From: Bacteroidaceae bacterium
Lineage (GTDB): Bacteria > Bacteroidota > Bacteroidia > Bacteroidales > Bacteroidaceae
Reading direction: 5' to 3'
Length of the DNA stretch: 44,876 bases
NCBI GenBank assembly: GCA_017468985.1
Contig: JAFUHF010000046.1
Location: 1 to 44,876, forward strand
In this document: positions 17,929 through 25,841 of the stretch, piece after piece
Layout of the letters: the number at the start of each line of letters is the position of its first letter
How positions within the stretch are numbered: the first letter of the stretch is position 1
Notes under the pieces: model-generated
Told to the model about the DNA's origin: nothing
What the model saw: the letters and a program-made list of their open reading frames with translations, nothing else
The model's database searches: none
Program-made: the position numbers and the translations under genes

Positions 17929-20178
17929 TTATTCTAAACTGTTTTCATCCTTCAAACTATCCTGTTGCACGGCTTTCAGCTCATCGAGCGACGTAGGCCG
18001 CAGTTCCTGTGGCGAAGCCCCAGCCTTACAGCTCAGTCGCAGGGTGATGGTTTCTCCCGAACGAATGGTGTGTCCGGGTGCCAGTCCCTGCTGCACCACA
18101 ACTCCAACGCCAGTCAGCTTTACTTTGATCCCCATTTTCTCTAACAGGAATAATGCATCCCGACCTCCCATGCCCACAACGTCTGGCACCTTATCTGCAG
18201 TTAGCATTTCAGCCTTGAGATTCACCCTCCCGTCATGGAGCGAAGCCTTCCCCCAAGCAGCATCGGCGATGGACTCATCGGCATTTTCCAAATGGCTACC
18301 AATACTCATCTCGTCCAGCACCATATTGGCATACCCGATGTTGCCACCGGCCACAACAGGCATCAACGTATGCACTGTATCCTGCGCATCACGCAAATTC
18401 TGATTTGTCGTAGCCGTCATCACCATCTCAGCAATCTTGCTAAACACCGGACCACACTGCATGCCCCCCGAGGCAGGCAAACCATGCTTCTGTATGCATA
18501 CAATACAACTATATTGAGGCTGATCAGAAGGGAAATAGCCGGCAAACGACACCAAATAATCTCGCATAAATCCTGCGCGACTCCATATTTGGGCCGTTCC
18601 CGTCTTACCCGACACCTTGAAATGCTTCGAACCGGCCCGTTTACCCAAGCCCTTGCTTACAACCCACTCTAAACAGGTTTGAATATTGCTAAGCGCTTCG
18701 GGAGAGCACATTCTTTCCCTCACAACCTGAGGTGGGAACTCTTGGATCACTTTACCATCACGCATGGCTGCCGTAACAAATCTCGGCCGCATCATTCTGC
18801 CGTTGTTAGCCACTCCGTTATAGAAGTTCAACACGCTAATAGGCGGTACCTGTGTCTCATATCCAATACTCATCCACGCTAATGCAGTCTTCGACCAATT
18901 GCTTCCATCCTTGCGCGGCCTACGTATGCGTGGAGGAGAGTAACCCGGAATGTCCAAATGCAGATCCTCAGCCACCCCTATCTTATATATACCATTCACG
19001 AACTTTTCCGGTTCGTTGTGATAATATTTGTCAATGACTGAGCTGACACCAATATTTGACGAATATTCCAAGCATTCAGGTATGGTAAGCATCTGATAGC
19101 CTCCACGTCGCCAGTTATGGTCTGTCATACGCCGTCCATACATCATTTTTTGTCCGTTGCAGCCATCAACTTTGTCATCCATGCTGATTTTTCCGTCTTC
19201 GAAAGCCACCATGAACGACATGGGCTTGAATACAGACCCCGGCTCCATCAGGTTGCTCACGGCTTGATTCTTCACTTCCCTGAACTCACCGTCACTGCAA
19301 CGTGTCATGTTTACAATAGCCTTCACGTCACCTGTTTTCACCTCCATCAGGATGACTATTCCCACTTCTCCGCCTATCTCCCGTAACTGATCGACAATGG
19401 TTTTTTCGCAAAAATCCTGCATTCGCACATCAATGGTAGTCACAATATCGGCACCATCAACTGGAGGTACGTCAACAAAGGAGAGATACTGATTGAGCGT
19501 CTTTTGCTTATGAGCATAGCCTGGTTTACCACGCAGGAGTGTATCAAAGGCAAGCTGCAAGCCTGAACGGGCAGAGTCTTTCCCTGGATAGAGATCACCA
19601 ATGGTGCGTGCAGCCAAGGAGCCAAAGGGCTTCTTGGTTTCATTATAAGTCTCCACATGGAAGCCGCTGCTGTTTCTTCCTGAATTAAAGAAAGGAAGTT
19701 TTCGGATCTCTTTATAGTCAATAAACGAAATACGATAAGGATAGATCGCCCAGTGCCTACTGCGCTTTTTCATGCCTGCGAGCATCCTGTCCTTATACCA
19801 CTTCACACTTTTTCCAGGCAAAATCCGGTTGAGCCCTATGGCAATACTGTCTAAATGCTTCACAATCTGGCTATCGCGGTATCGCTGCAAGGTATCTTGA
19901 CGAATGCTATCCTTATCTTTTACCACGAAGTCCATATAAATCTTATATTCTGGCAATGACGTAGCCAGCAACTGCCCGTCTGCGGAGAATATGTTACCCC
20001 GATTGGGTTTGATGACAAGGCTATCCTTCACATAACGTTCGCTGACCCCACGCCAGAAGTCCCGTTTCACAAACATGATGTAAGCAGCCTTCCCTATAAT
20101 GGCCAGTCCAACTAGCGAAAAAAGGAAGGCAATCACGTGAAAGCGCCGTATCACTTGTTTGTGGGCAAAGGTCTTCAT
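17929..20178 (-). CDS. ftsI: Division transpeptidase (FtsI/PBP3-type) with C-terminal PASTA domain
   Basis: 749 residues, longer than E. coli FtsI (588). A single N-terminal membrane segment (about 13-35) is followed by the PBP dimerisation domain ([16 protein letters not shown]). The transpeptidase domain has SVFK with S315, SSN at 373-375 and KTG at 525-527. A C-terminal PASTA domain lies at about 670-735 ([20 protein letters not shown]). It cross-links septal peptidoglycan alongside FtsW. murE starts 8 bases downstream, and the ftsL-like gene ends 6 bases upstream. Confidence 0.95.
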   Translation of the reverse strand: MKTFAHKQVIRRFHVIAFLFSLVGLAIIGKAAYIMFVKRDFWRGVSERYVKDSLVIKPNRGNIFSADGQLLATSLPEYKIYMDFVVKDKDSIRQDTLQRYRDSQIVKHLDSIAIGLNRILPGKSVKWYKDRMLAGMKKRSRHWAIYPYRISFIDYKEIRKLPFFNSGRNSSGFHVETYNETKKPFGSLAARTIGDLYPGKDSARSGLQLAFDTLLRGKPGYAHKQKTLNQYLSFVDVPPVDGADIVTTIDVRMQDFCEKTIVDQLREIGGEVGIVILMEVKTGDVKAIVNMTRCSDGEFREVKNQAVSNLMEPGSVFKPMSFMVAFEDGKISMDDKVDGCNGQKMMYGRRMTDHNWRRGGYQMLTIPECLEYSSNIGVSSVIDKYYHNEPEKFVNGIYKIGVAEDLHLDIPGYSPPRIRRPRKDGSNWSKTALAWMSIGYETQVPPISVLNFYNGVANNGRMMRPRFVTAAMRDGKVIQEFPPQVVRERMCSPEALSNIQTCLEWVVSKGLGKRAGSKHFKVSGKTGTAQIWSRAGFMRDYLVSFAGYFPSDQPQYSCIVCIQKHGLPASGGMQCGPVFSKIAEMVMTATTNQNLRDAQDTVHTLMPVVAGGNIGYANMVLDEMSIGSHLENADESIADAAWGKASLHDGRVNLKAEMLTADKVPDVVGMGGRDALFLLEKMGIKVKLTGVGVVVQQGLAPGHTIRSGETITLRLSCKAGASPQELRPTSLDELKAVQQDSLKDENSLE

Positions 20179-20184
20179 GTACTC

Positions 20185-20691
20185 TTACTTTTTTACCTTA
20201 ATAATAAAGGGTTGCTGAGATGTAAAACCAAGCGTACTATCGCAAGTCTGCTTCAGGTAGTCCACTACTTTGCTCTGACGAGTACGTTGCGTGAGCTGCG
20301 AGGACCGCGTCATAGATTCATAGCGTATCTCTGCCAATTCGCTTTTTAGGCTGTCTATCTTTATGAGTGCTTGCTGGGCAGTATAACGGTTGGTGATGTA
20401 TACAATAATCATTAGAACTACCATAATGATGAATCCCACCTGCCGACGGAGCCACGATGCTGCTAGTATATCACCACCTAGAATGGAACTCACGGTAAAT
20501 TCCACATGCTCCTCATCGTCATCACCCAAAGCCTCCATCATCTTCCTCGCCCCACTCTGTTCCGGCTGCTTGGGCTCAACAGATGAAGCTGCGGTTACCC
20601 CCTCTCCATCCTTTTGTTCAGACACGGAGGTCTCTTCAGGAGTAATCTGAGGTTCCTGATCAGCGGTGAGCGTTATATCATCGTTGTCCAT
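20185..20691 (-). CDS. FtsL-like divisome protein
   Basis: 168 residues from the preferred ATG at 20691 (MDNDDITLTADQ), which has an AAGGA ribosome-binding sequence at the usual distance; ATGs at 20697 and farther upstream are alternatives. The start overlaps the end of rsmH by 14 bases, suggesting coupling. An acidic, low-complexity cytoplasmic tail (about 75 residues) precedes one membrane helix (VGFIIMVVLMIIVYI) and a coiled-coil region (LIKIDSLKSELAEIRYES), the FtsL plan. Position between rsmH and ftsI supports the call; sequence identity to FtsL is low, as is usual in this phylum. Confidence 0.85.
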   Translation of the reverse strand: MDNDDITLTADQEPQITPEETSVSEQKDGEGVTAASSVEPKQPEQSGARKMMEALGDDDEEHVEFTVSSILGGDILAASWLRRQVGFIIMVVLMIIVYITNRYTAQQALIKIDSLKSELAEIRYESMTRSSQLTQRTRQSKVVDYLKQTCDSTLGFTSQQPFIIKVKK

Positions 20692-21634
20692 CTTCATCCT
20701 TATTCGGTTTTTCTTCATCCCTGCGCTCAGCAATGCGCAACTTGGCACTACGACTCCGAGGATTGCGCTGCTGCTCCTCTCTGTCAGCCTGAGTCACCTT
20801 GCCGCCAAGCATTCTCAGCGGACTCAGCCTATTCCCATAGAAATCCATCAGTATCGCTCCATCGCGGTTACCTGCTTTCATCATATTTTTCACTATGCGA
20901 TCTTCGATGGAGTGATAAGTAAGCACTACCAGCCGACCGCCCGGACGAAGCAACGTTACAGCAGCACTGAGCATCTCGCAGAGCGCCGTCACCTCGTCGT
21001 TTACTTCCATGCGCAAGGCTTGAAAGGCCTTAGCCAGATCCTTTTTCTGACGTTCCGGAGACAACGCCGGACTTATGGCCTGCAACAGATCGCCCACCGT
21101 AAGAAGCGGTTTTCTTTCGCGAAAGCTTGTAATAGCCATTGCCACTTGACGGGCTTGCTTCAGTTCGCCATACACCCTGAACACCTCTTGCAAGCGTTCA
21201 GACTCATAGGTATTTACCACATCGGCGGCTATAGTACGAGCTTCGCGATTCATGCGCATGTCGAGTGGGCCGTCGCCACGAAACGAAAAGCCACGAGAGG
21301 CCTCGTCGAAATGGTGACTTGAAACGCCCAGATCAGCCAATATACCGTCCACCTGCCCGACACCGTAGTAATTCATCCAATTGGAAAGATAACGAAAGTT
21401 GCTCCTCACAAACACGAAGCGATTATCATTCTGCGGTATATTAGTAACAGCATCGGCATCCTGGTCGAAGCCATACAAGCGGCCCTCACTGCCCAAGCGT
21501 GACAATATTTCGCGACTATGCCCACCACCGCCAAAGGTCACGTCCACATATGTACCATCCGGCACTATGGCCAGCCCTTCAACGCTCTCTATGAGCATCA
21601 CCGGCACGTGATAAGCCTGTTTTTCGTCCGTCAT
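20678..21634 (-). CDS. rsmH: 16S rRNA (cytosine1402-N4)-methyltransferase
   Basis: 318 residues. The family start HVPVMLIESVEGL, the SAM-binding motif VDVTFGGGGHSREIL, ILADLGVSSHHFD with the RGFSFRGDGPLDMRM motif, and the C-terminal VLTYHSIEDRIVK and PRSRSAKLRIAER segments are all complete. RsmH methylates N4 of C1402 in the ribosomal P site. It starts 15 bases after the mraZ stop. Confidence 0.97.
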   Translation of the reverse strand: MTDEKQAYHVPVMLIESVEGLAIVPDGTYVDVTFGGGGHSREILSRLGSEGRLYGFDQDADAVTNIPQNDNRFVFVRSNFRYLSNWMNYYGVGQVDGILADLGVSSHHFDEASRGFSFRGDGPLDMRMNREARTIAADVVNTYESERLQEVFRVYGELKQARQVAMAITSFRERKPLLTVGDLLQAISPALSPERQKKDLAKAFQALRMEVNDEVTALCEMLSAAVTLLRPGGRLVVLTYHSIEDRIVKNMMKAGNRDGAILMDFYGNRLSPLRMLGGKVTQADREEQQRNPRSRSAKLRIAERRDEEKPNKDEDGQR

Positions 21635-21649
21635 AGAGCCACTTTTTCG

Positions 21650-22093
21650 TTATTTCATCTCTTCCTGTAGTTGCTCAGCAAAAACTGCAGCATCCTGCTG
21701 ATCTGCACGTTTCTTTTCCTCCAGAGCCCATATTTCAATGGCCGAATCCACGCCCACAAAAACCACATCTTGCACTATCCCCACCTTTTGCAAGTAGCGT
21801 TTGGGGATAAGAAAACGTCCGTTACTGTCAAGCGTAAGCCATTCCATGTCGGTCACATATTGGCGAAATAATCTTTGGTGCGCAGCATTCCAAATGCTCA
21901 GTCGCTCCTTGAGCTGATCCAAGCGAAGATTGAGCTCACTTTCGGGCATCACCACCAAACAATTGGCAAAAACGTCCTTTCTCAGAATGAGCCGTTCTTC
22001 TCCACCAGTCTGAAGCACACGGCGGAACACGGCCGGCAGAAAAGCGCGGCCTTTTTGGTCTATCTTTGCCTCAATGTTGCCAATGAACCTCAT
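21650..22093 (-). CDS. mraZ: MraZ transcriptional regulator / nucleoid-associated protein
   Basis: 147 residues with two SpoVT/AbrB-like repeats: FIGNIEAKIDQKGRAFLPA in the first and EWLTLDSNGRFLIPKRYLQ in the second. It is the first gene of the cluster. E. coli MraZ represses its own operon by binding TGGGN repeats; a matching pair of sites lies upstream here (see 22136-22150). Confidence 0.95.
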   Translation of the reverse strand: MRFIGNIEAKIDQKGRAFLPAVFRRVLQTGGEERLILRKDVFANCLVVMPESELNLRLDQLKERLSIWNAAHQRLFRQYVTDMEWLTLDSNGRFLIPKRYLQKVGIVQDVVFVGVDSAIEIWALEEKKRADQQDAAVFAEQLQEEMK

Positions 22094-22120
22094 TTTTAAC
22101 TGTGTCTGCTAATTGATTGG

Positions 22121-22128
22121 CAAAAATA
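22121..22128 (-). promoter_or_regulatory. -7 box of the mraZ-ftsW operon
   Basis: TATTTTTG followed by CC on the minus strand, about 30 bases before the mraZ ATG. No canonical -33 TTG at the usual spacing; that interval is occupied by the candidate MraZ sites. Confidence 0.6.
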
Positions 22129-22135
22129 CGAAATC

Positions 22136-22150
22136 CCCCACAATTCACCA
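22136..22150 (-). promoter_or_regulatory. Candidate MraZ operator (TGGTG-N5-TGGGG)
   Basis: On the minus strand, TGGTG (22150-22146), five bases, and TGGGG (22140-22136) match the known MraZ arrangement of TGGGN units with a 10-base period, just upstream of the -7 box. Only two units, one imperfect, so this is suggestive. Confidence 0.4.
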
Positions 22151-22735
22151 CCTGTTTTCAAAAGAAATTTCAAACCTGGGCCTAAAAATATTTTCATGGT
22201 TTATCTTTTATCTGACTCATAATATTTTAGTCAAATACTAATACAGTGGGGAATTATTCCTTATTTAAGCCTAAAAAGTATCGCTTGTGGAGATTATGGG
22301 CCTCAGAATGTCTGTCACACTCATGTCCTTCGCTTTTGCTTTACTAAAAACAGCCATTCACCACTCGTTTAACCCTACTGAACCTCCAAGAACAGTCGTT
22401 AGATCATCGCTTCACTCTCTCAAAGAGCCTAAGATCGCCAACCGACACTCAAACAGCCTTTCAAAGCCTGTCATTTTGCATGAAATACCCTCGTTCAACT
22501 GAACAACATTTTTAATTCAGCCTCACACAAGACATTTACAAAAAACACGTCTAAGCATAGCAATAGAACCGTGTAGAATATTGAAACTCCAAGCCGCAGG
22601 ACATGCTTACAGAACACCAATCAGGCATTTCAGTCCACCAAAATCATGGAACTACACAAGACTGAAAATCCAAGAACGATCAAAAAGCCGGCACATTATC
22701 GCACGCCTATCCCACCTGAATCAAACTTTTATTCC
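22151..22735. other. AT-rich intergenic region between mraZ and the cyclophilin gene
   Basis: About 580 bases between two divergent genes. I see no supportable coding region, RNA gene or repeat. Short open frames here have no ribosome-binding sequence and no recognisable product. Confidence 0.5.
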
Positions 22736-22743
22736 TAATTTTG
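22736..22743 (+). promoter_or_regulatory. -7 box of the cyclophilin gene
   Basis: TAATTTTG followed by CAAC, about 22 bases before the ATG at 22765. No good -33 element. Confidence 0.5.
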
Positions 22744-22764
22744 CAACATCAGAAACCATACATT

Positions 22765-23442
22765 ATGAGAAAAAACCTATTATTACTCCTATTTATTTGC
22801 TGTTCTACAGCGATAGCGCAGCCAACGAAAGAACGTTCCACCGTGACACTCCATACCACAAAAGGCGACATCACCATTGCCCTCTACAACGAAACGCCCA
22901 TCCACCGCGACAACTTCCTCACTCTATGTCAGAACCACTTCTACGACAGCCTGCTCTTCCACAGAGTGATTGAGGGATTCATGATTCAGGGCGGTGACCC
23001 CGACTCCAAAGGAGCACGGCTTGACAAGCCACTGGGCGACGGTGGGCCTGGCTATGACCTGCCAGCCGAAATATGCTTTCCCAAACTCTACCACCGCCGC
23101 GGCGTAGTGGCCGCAGCCAGAGAAGGCGACGATGTGAACCCAGAACGCCGTTCCAGCGGTTCACAGTTCTATATTGTATGGGGCAAACGCTTTACAAAAC
23201 GTGAAATCAAGTCCATGGCAGACACCATAGCCCGACGCACAAAGCAGAACGTCATCCTTCCCGACTCCATTCGCCAAGTCTACACCAAGACTGGCGGAAC
23301 GCCGCACCTTGATGGACAATACACTGTGTTCGGAGAAGTCATCAAGGGGCTCGACATCGTGGAACGCATACAGAAAGTGGTCATACGCCCCAACAACCGT
23401 CCTTTCGACGACGTAATCATCCTCTCCACCACGGTAGAATAA
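22765..23442 (+). CDS. Periplasmic cyclophilin-type peptidyl-prolyl isomerase
   Basis: 225 residues. The signal peptide ends near TAIAQ (an A-x-A cleavage site). There are two adjacent cysteines but no canonical lipobox, so soluble periplasmic is favoured. The cyclophilin core shows FYDSLLFHRVIEGFMIQGGDP, GVVAAAREGDD, SSGSQFYIV and YTVFGEVIKGLDIVERI. An insertion of about 50 residues (KREIKSMADTIARRTKQNV) separates the last strands, as in other Bacteroidota homologues. It probably helps fold exported proteins. The in-frame ATG at 22741 lies in the promoter region and was not used. Confidence 0.92.
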   Translation: MRKNLLLLLFICCSTAIAQPTKERSTVTLHTTKGDITIALYNETPIHRDNFLTLCQNHFYDSLLFHRVIEGFMIQGGDPDSKGARLDKPLGDGGPGYDLPAEICFPKLYHRRGVVAAAREGDDVNPERRSSGSQFYIVWGKRFTKREIKSMADTIARRTKQNVILPDSIRQVYTKTGGTPHLDGQYTVFGEVIKGLDIVERIQKVVIRPNNRPFDDVIILSTTVE

Positions 23443-23451
23443 TCCGTTCAG

Positions 23452-23471
23452 ATTTTTCTGTTAGGAAAAAT
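23452..23471 (+). terminator. Possible weak terminator after the cyclophilin gene
   Basis: ATTTTTC, a 6-base loop, then GAAAAAT: a 7-bp AT-rich stem just after the stop, without a good T-run. Confidence 0.3.
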
Positions 23472-23505
23472 TTACGCCCATAATACAAAAAAGAAGGTAA
23501 AAATA

Positions 23506-23536
23506 TTGGCTGAAATTGCGAAAACCCGTATTTTTG
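23506..23536 (+). promoter_or_regulatory. Promoter of the fasciclin lipoprotein gene
   Basis: TTG at 23506-23508, a 20-base spacer, and TATTTTTG at 23529-23536. Transcription would begin near 23543, giving an untranslated leader of about 100 bases, longer than for other genes in the window. Confidence 0.7.
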
Positions 23537-23642
23537 CATGTGAAGATTCCATTTTTCAATCATTACACAACCATATACTACAAAATCAAATAATCCAATC
23601 CCCAACGGGCCGCATCCATCACCAATCACAACATTAAACGTC

Positions 23643-25727
23643 ATGAAAAAAGGAATTAAAGGGTTCACCAAGGCCATAGCCTACGCGGTCATAGCAAGCT
23701 GTATGCTAACCATAGGATCTTGTGCCGACGACGTCGACAAGTCTGACATGTTCACTTTTACCGGCATGCAGATGATTGACTTCCTCAATCAAAACGATTC
23801 TACCACAAAGTTCGCTTTCCTCACCACGAAGGTAAGGCTAAGCAAAAAGTCACAATCCACCATTGCTGACTTACTGTCAGCTCGCGGCAACTACACCTGT
23901 TTTGCCCCGACCAATGAAGCGGTACAGAATTTCATCGATTCAGTTTACAACACGAAGGACTTTCCCATCGAACTCTGCCCCGACAGCACTGCAGAGAAGA
24001 TAGTAACCAATTGCCTTATTGACAATAAAGATGACGAGGCATATATCTCCGCAGAATTTCCGCTGGGCTCTTTTGAAAGATCGTCCTTTGCCGACCGCCG
24101 TATGACGTGCAGATTTGACACGATAGAGGGTGGCAGACTGGCCATCTATATTAACACCCGTTCGCGCGTGGTTCGCCCTGACAATGAAGTAGAGAATGGC
24201 TACGTTCATATCGTTGACAAGGTGATTGCCCCCTCAGTAGAATCTATCAGTGCCTTGATTGATAACACTCCGAATCTCCGCATTTTCAGCCACTTGTTAA
24301 AACTCACTGGCTGGGACGCTAAAATGCAAGATTTCCGTGATGACCGCTACGAAGCTGACCATCCGTTAGAAGGACCTGGGTGTTCTACAGAAGAAAATGG
24401 TGCCAATCAGCCCTGCCCAGAACACCGTAACACAGGCTACACCGTGTTTGCAGAAACCGACAGTGTATATCAAGCCGTTTGGGGCGTTCCTGAACTGCAA
24501 TTCGCAGAAAACGGAGACCTCTCGAACTGGAAAGAAATCATGGACGTGATCAACAAGAAATGCCAAGAGGTATATCCCAACTCCAAGAATGCTGATCCTA
24601 CCGCCCTTGACAACGCACTGAATGAATTCGTATCTTACCATCTCCTCCCGGCTGCCATTACCTATAACCAACTGGTGATACACTACAACGAACAGGGCTA
24701 CGCCTTCCGTTCACCCAACGAGCTGGGCATTGACGCATTCGAATATTATGAAACCCTTGGCGGTTCACAGCGTCGCCTACTCAAAATCACTGAGGGCGAA
24801 CAGACAGAGGGCAAACAGATTAACCGATATGTGTCTGAACGAGACCTGAACAACTATAGAGAGATCACCGTACCCATCAAAGGTGTGCATATTCAGGAAT
24901 CCAACAAAGGTTTGGACTACAATGCCCTGAATGGTTACTACTACGTGATAGACGATGTACTCCTGTTCGACGAGAATGTACCGAATCTGGTGCTCAATGA
25001 ACGCATACGTTTTGATATTTGCTCGATTCTCAATGAGCAAATCACGAATGGCTTCCGCAGAACCATTCCCCAAAGTGGTCAAGAACGTAAGCACATCCCT
25101 AACCGCAAGGAACTAGGTGGGTACGACTATTTTGACAACATGACGTTTAACGATGAAGCCATCGTAAACTATCTGCCCGGAAGTGGAGGATGGCGAAACT
25201 TCCAGGGAGACGAGTATAACATCGAAGGTTTGTTCGACGTGATCATACGATTACCGCCCGTACCCTATGCAGGCACCTATCAGGTGCGCTTTGCCACGCA
25301 AAACGTTTCAGACCGCAGAGGTATGTGTCAGTTCTATTTCGGTGAAAACAAGAGCAATCTGGCTGCCATCGGTCTGCCCATTGACCAGCGCGTAACGGGC
25401 ACCATCCCCACTATTGGCTATGTGGCCGACGGACGCGATCAGGATATCAATGACGAAAACGACCACGTCATGTTCATCCATGATTATATGAAAGCACCGC
25501 TTTACTTCGGTACCACCAGCGGTTCGCGCGTCAATACGAACCTGAGAGGCGACGCACAAGTAATGCGCAGAATCGTTACGACGGCCGACATGGATCCCCA
25601 CAAGACCTACTATCTCCGCATGAAGACTGTATTGGAGAAGACAAAAGGCAACCAGCTCTTTATCGACTATCTGGAGCTCGTTCCCAAGAGTGTCTACGCT
25701 GGCGCATTGCCCGAAGACAAGTGGTAA
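23643..25727 (+). CDS. Fasciclin (FAS1)-domain outer-membrane-type lipoprotein
   Basis: 694 residues with a lipoprotein signal (ending TIGSC). A first FAS1-like domain covers about 40-200 (TIADLLSARGNYTCFAPTN, then YVHIVDKVI). A second covers about 200-440 (SISALIDNTPNLRIFSHLL, YTVFAETD, YYYVIDDVLLFDENVP). The C-terminal 220 residues look like a beta-sandwich (AGTYQVRFATQNVSDRRGM). FAS1 domains mediate adhesion or matrix binding. In many Bacteroidota such proteins accompany SusC/SusD pairs; none is adjacent here. Function beyond surface binding is unknown. Confidence 0.85.
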   Translation: MKKGIKGFTKAIAYAVIASCMLTIGSCADDVDKSDMFTFTGMQMIDFLNQNDSTTKFAFLTTKVRLSKKSQSTIADLLSARGNYTCFAPTNEAVQNFIDSVYNTKDFPIELCPDSTAEKIVTNCLIDNKDDEAYISAEFPLGSFERSSFADRRMTCRFDTIEGGRLAIYINTRSRVVRPDNEVENGYVHIVDKVIAPSVESISALIDNTPNLRIFSHLLKLTGWDAKMQDFRDDRYEADHPLEGPGCSTEENGANQPCPEHRNTGYTVFAETDSVYQAVWGVPELQFAENGDLSNWKEIMDVINKKCQEVYPNSKNADPTALDNALNEFVSYHLLPAAITYNQLVIHYNEQGYAFRSPNELGIDAFEYYETLGGSQRRLLKITEGEQTEGKQINRYVSERDLNNYREITVPIKGVHIQESNKGLDYNALNGYYYVIDDVLLFDENVPNLVLNERIRFDICSILNEQITNGFRRTIPQSGQERKHIPNRKELGGYDYFDNMTFNDEAIVNYLPGSGGWRNFQGDEYNIEGLFDVIIRLPPVPYAGTYQVRFATQNVSDRRGMCQFYFGENKSNLAAIGLPIDQRVTGTIPTIGYVADGRDQDINDENDHVMFIHDYMKAPLYFGTTSGSRVNTNLRGDAQVMRRIVTTADMDPHKTYYLRMKTVLEKTKGNQLFIDYLELVPKSVYAGALPEDKW

Positions 25728-25746
25728 TCCCTGCTTCACTCGATAT

Positions 25747-25782
25747 ATCAAGCCGGCTCTCAATTGCGAGAGCCGGCTTGAT
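25747..25782. terminator. Strong bidirectional terminator
   Basis: A perfect 15-bp stem (ATCAAGCCGGCTCTC with its complement) closes a 6-base loop, followed on the plus strand by GTTTTCTCCCCTTT. It lies 19 bases after the fasciclin gene stop and 60 bases after the end of the convergent DPP-IV gene, so it probably serves both. Confidence 0.9.
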
Positions 25783-25841
25783 GTTTTCTCCCCTTTAAGG
25801 GAACAGATGGTCCGCCGTCTTAAAGCCAGCAGAGCACCAGT

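Noticed and set aside
22287-22502. Small gene in the mraZ-cyclophilin intergenic region
   Set aside because: No promoter or ribosome-binding sequence and no recognisable protein pattern; the DNA composition looks non-coding.
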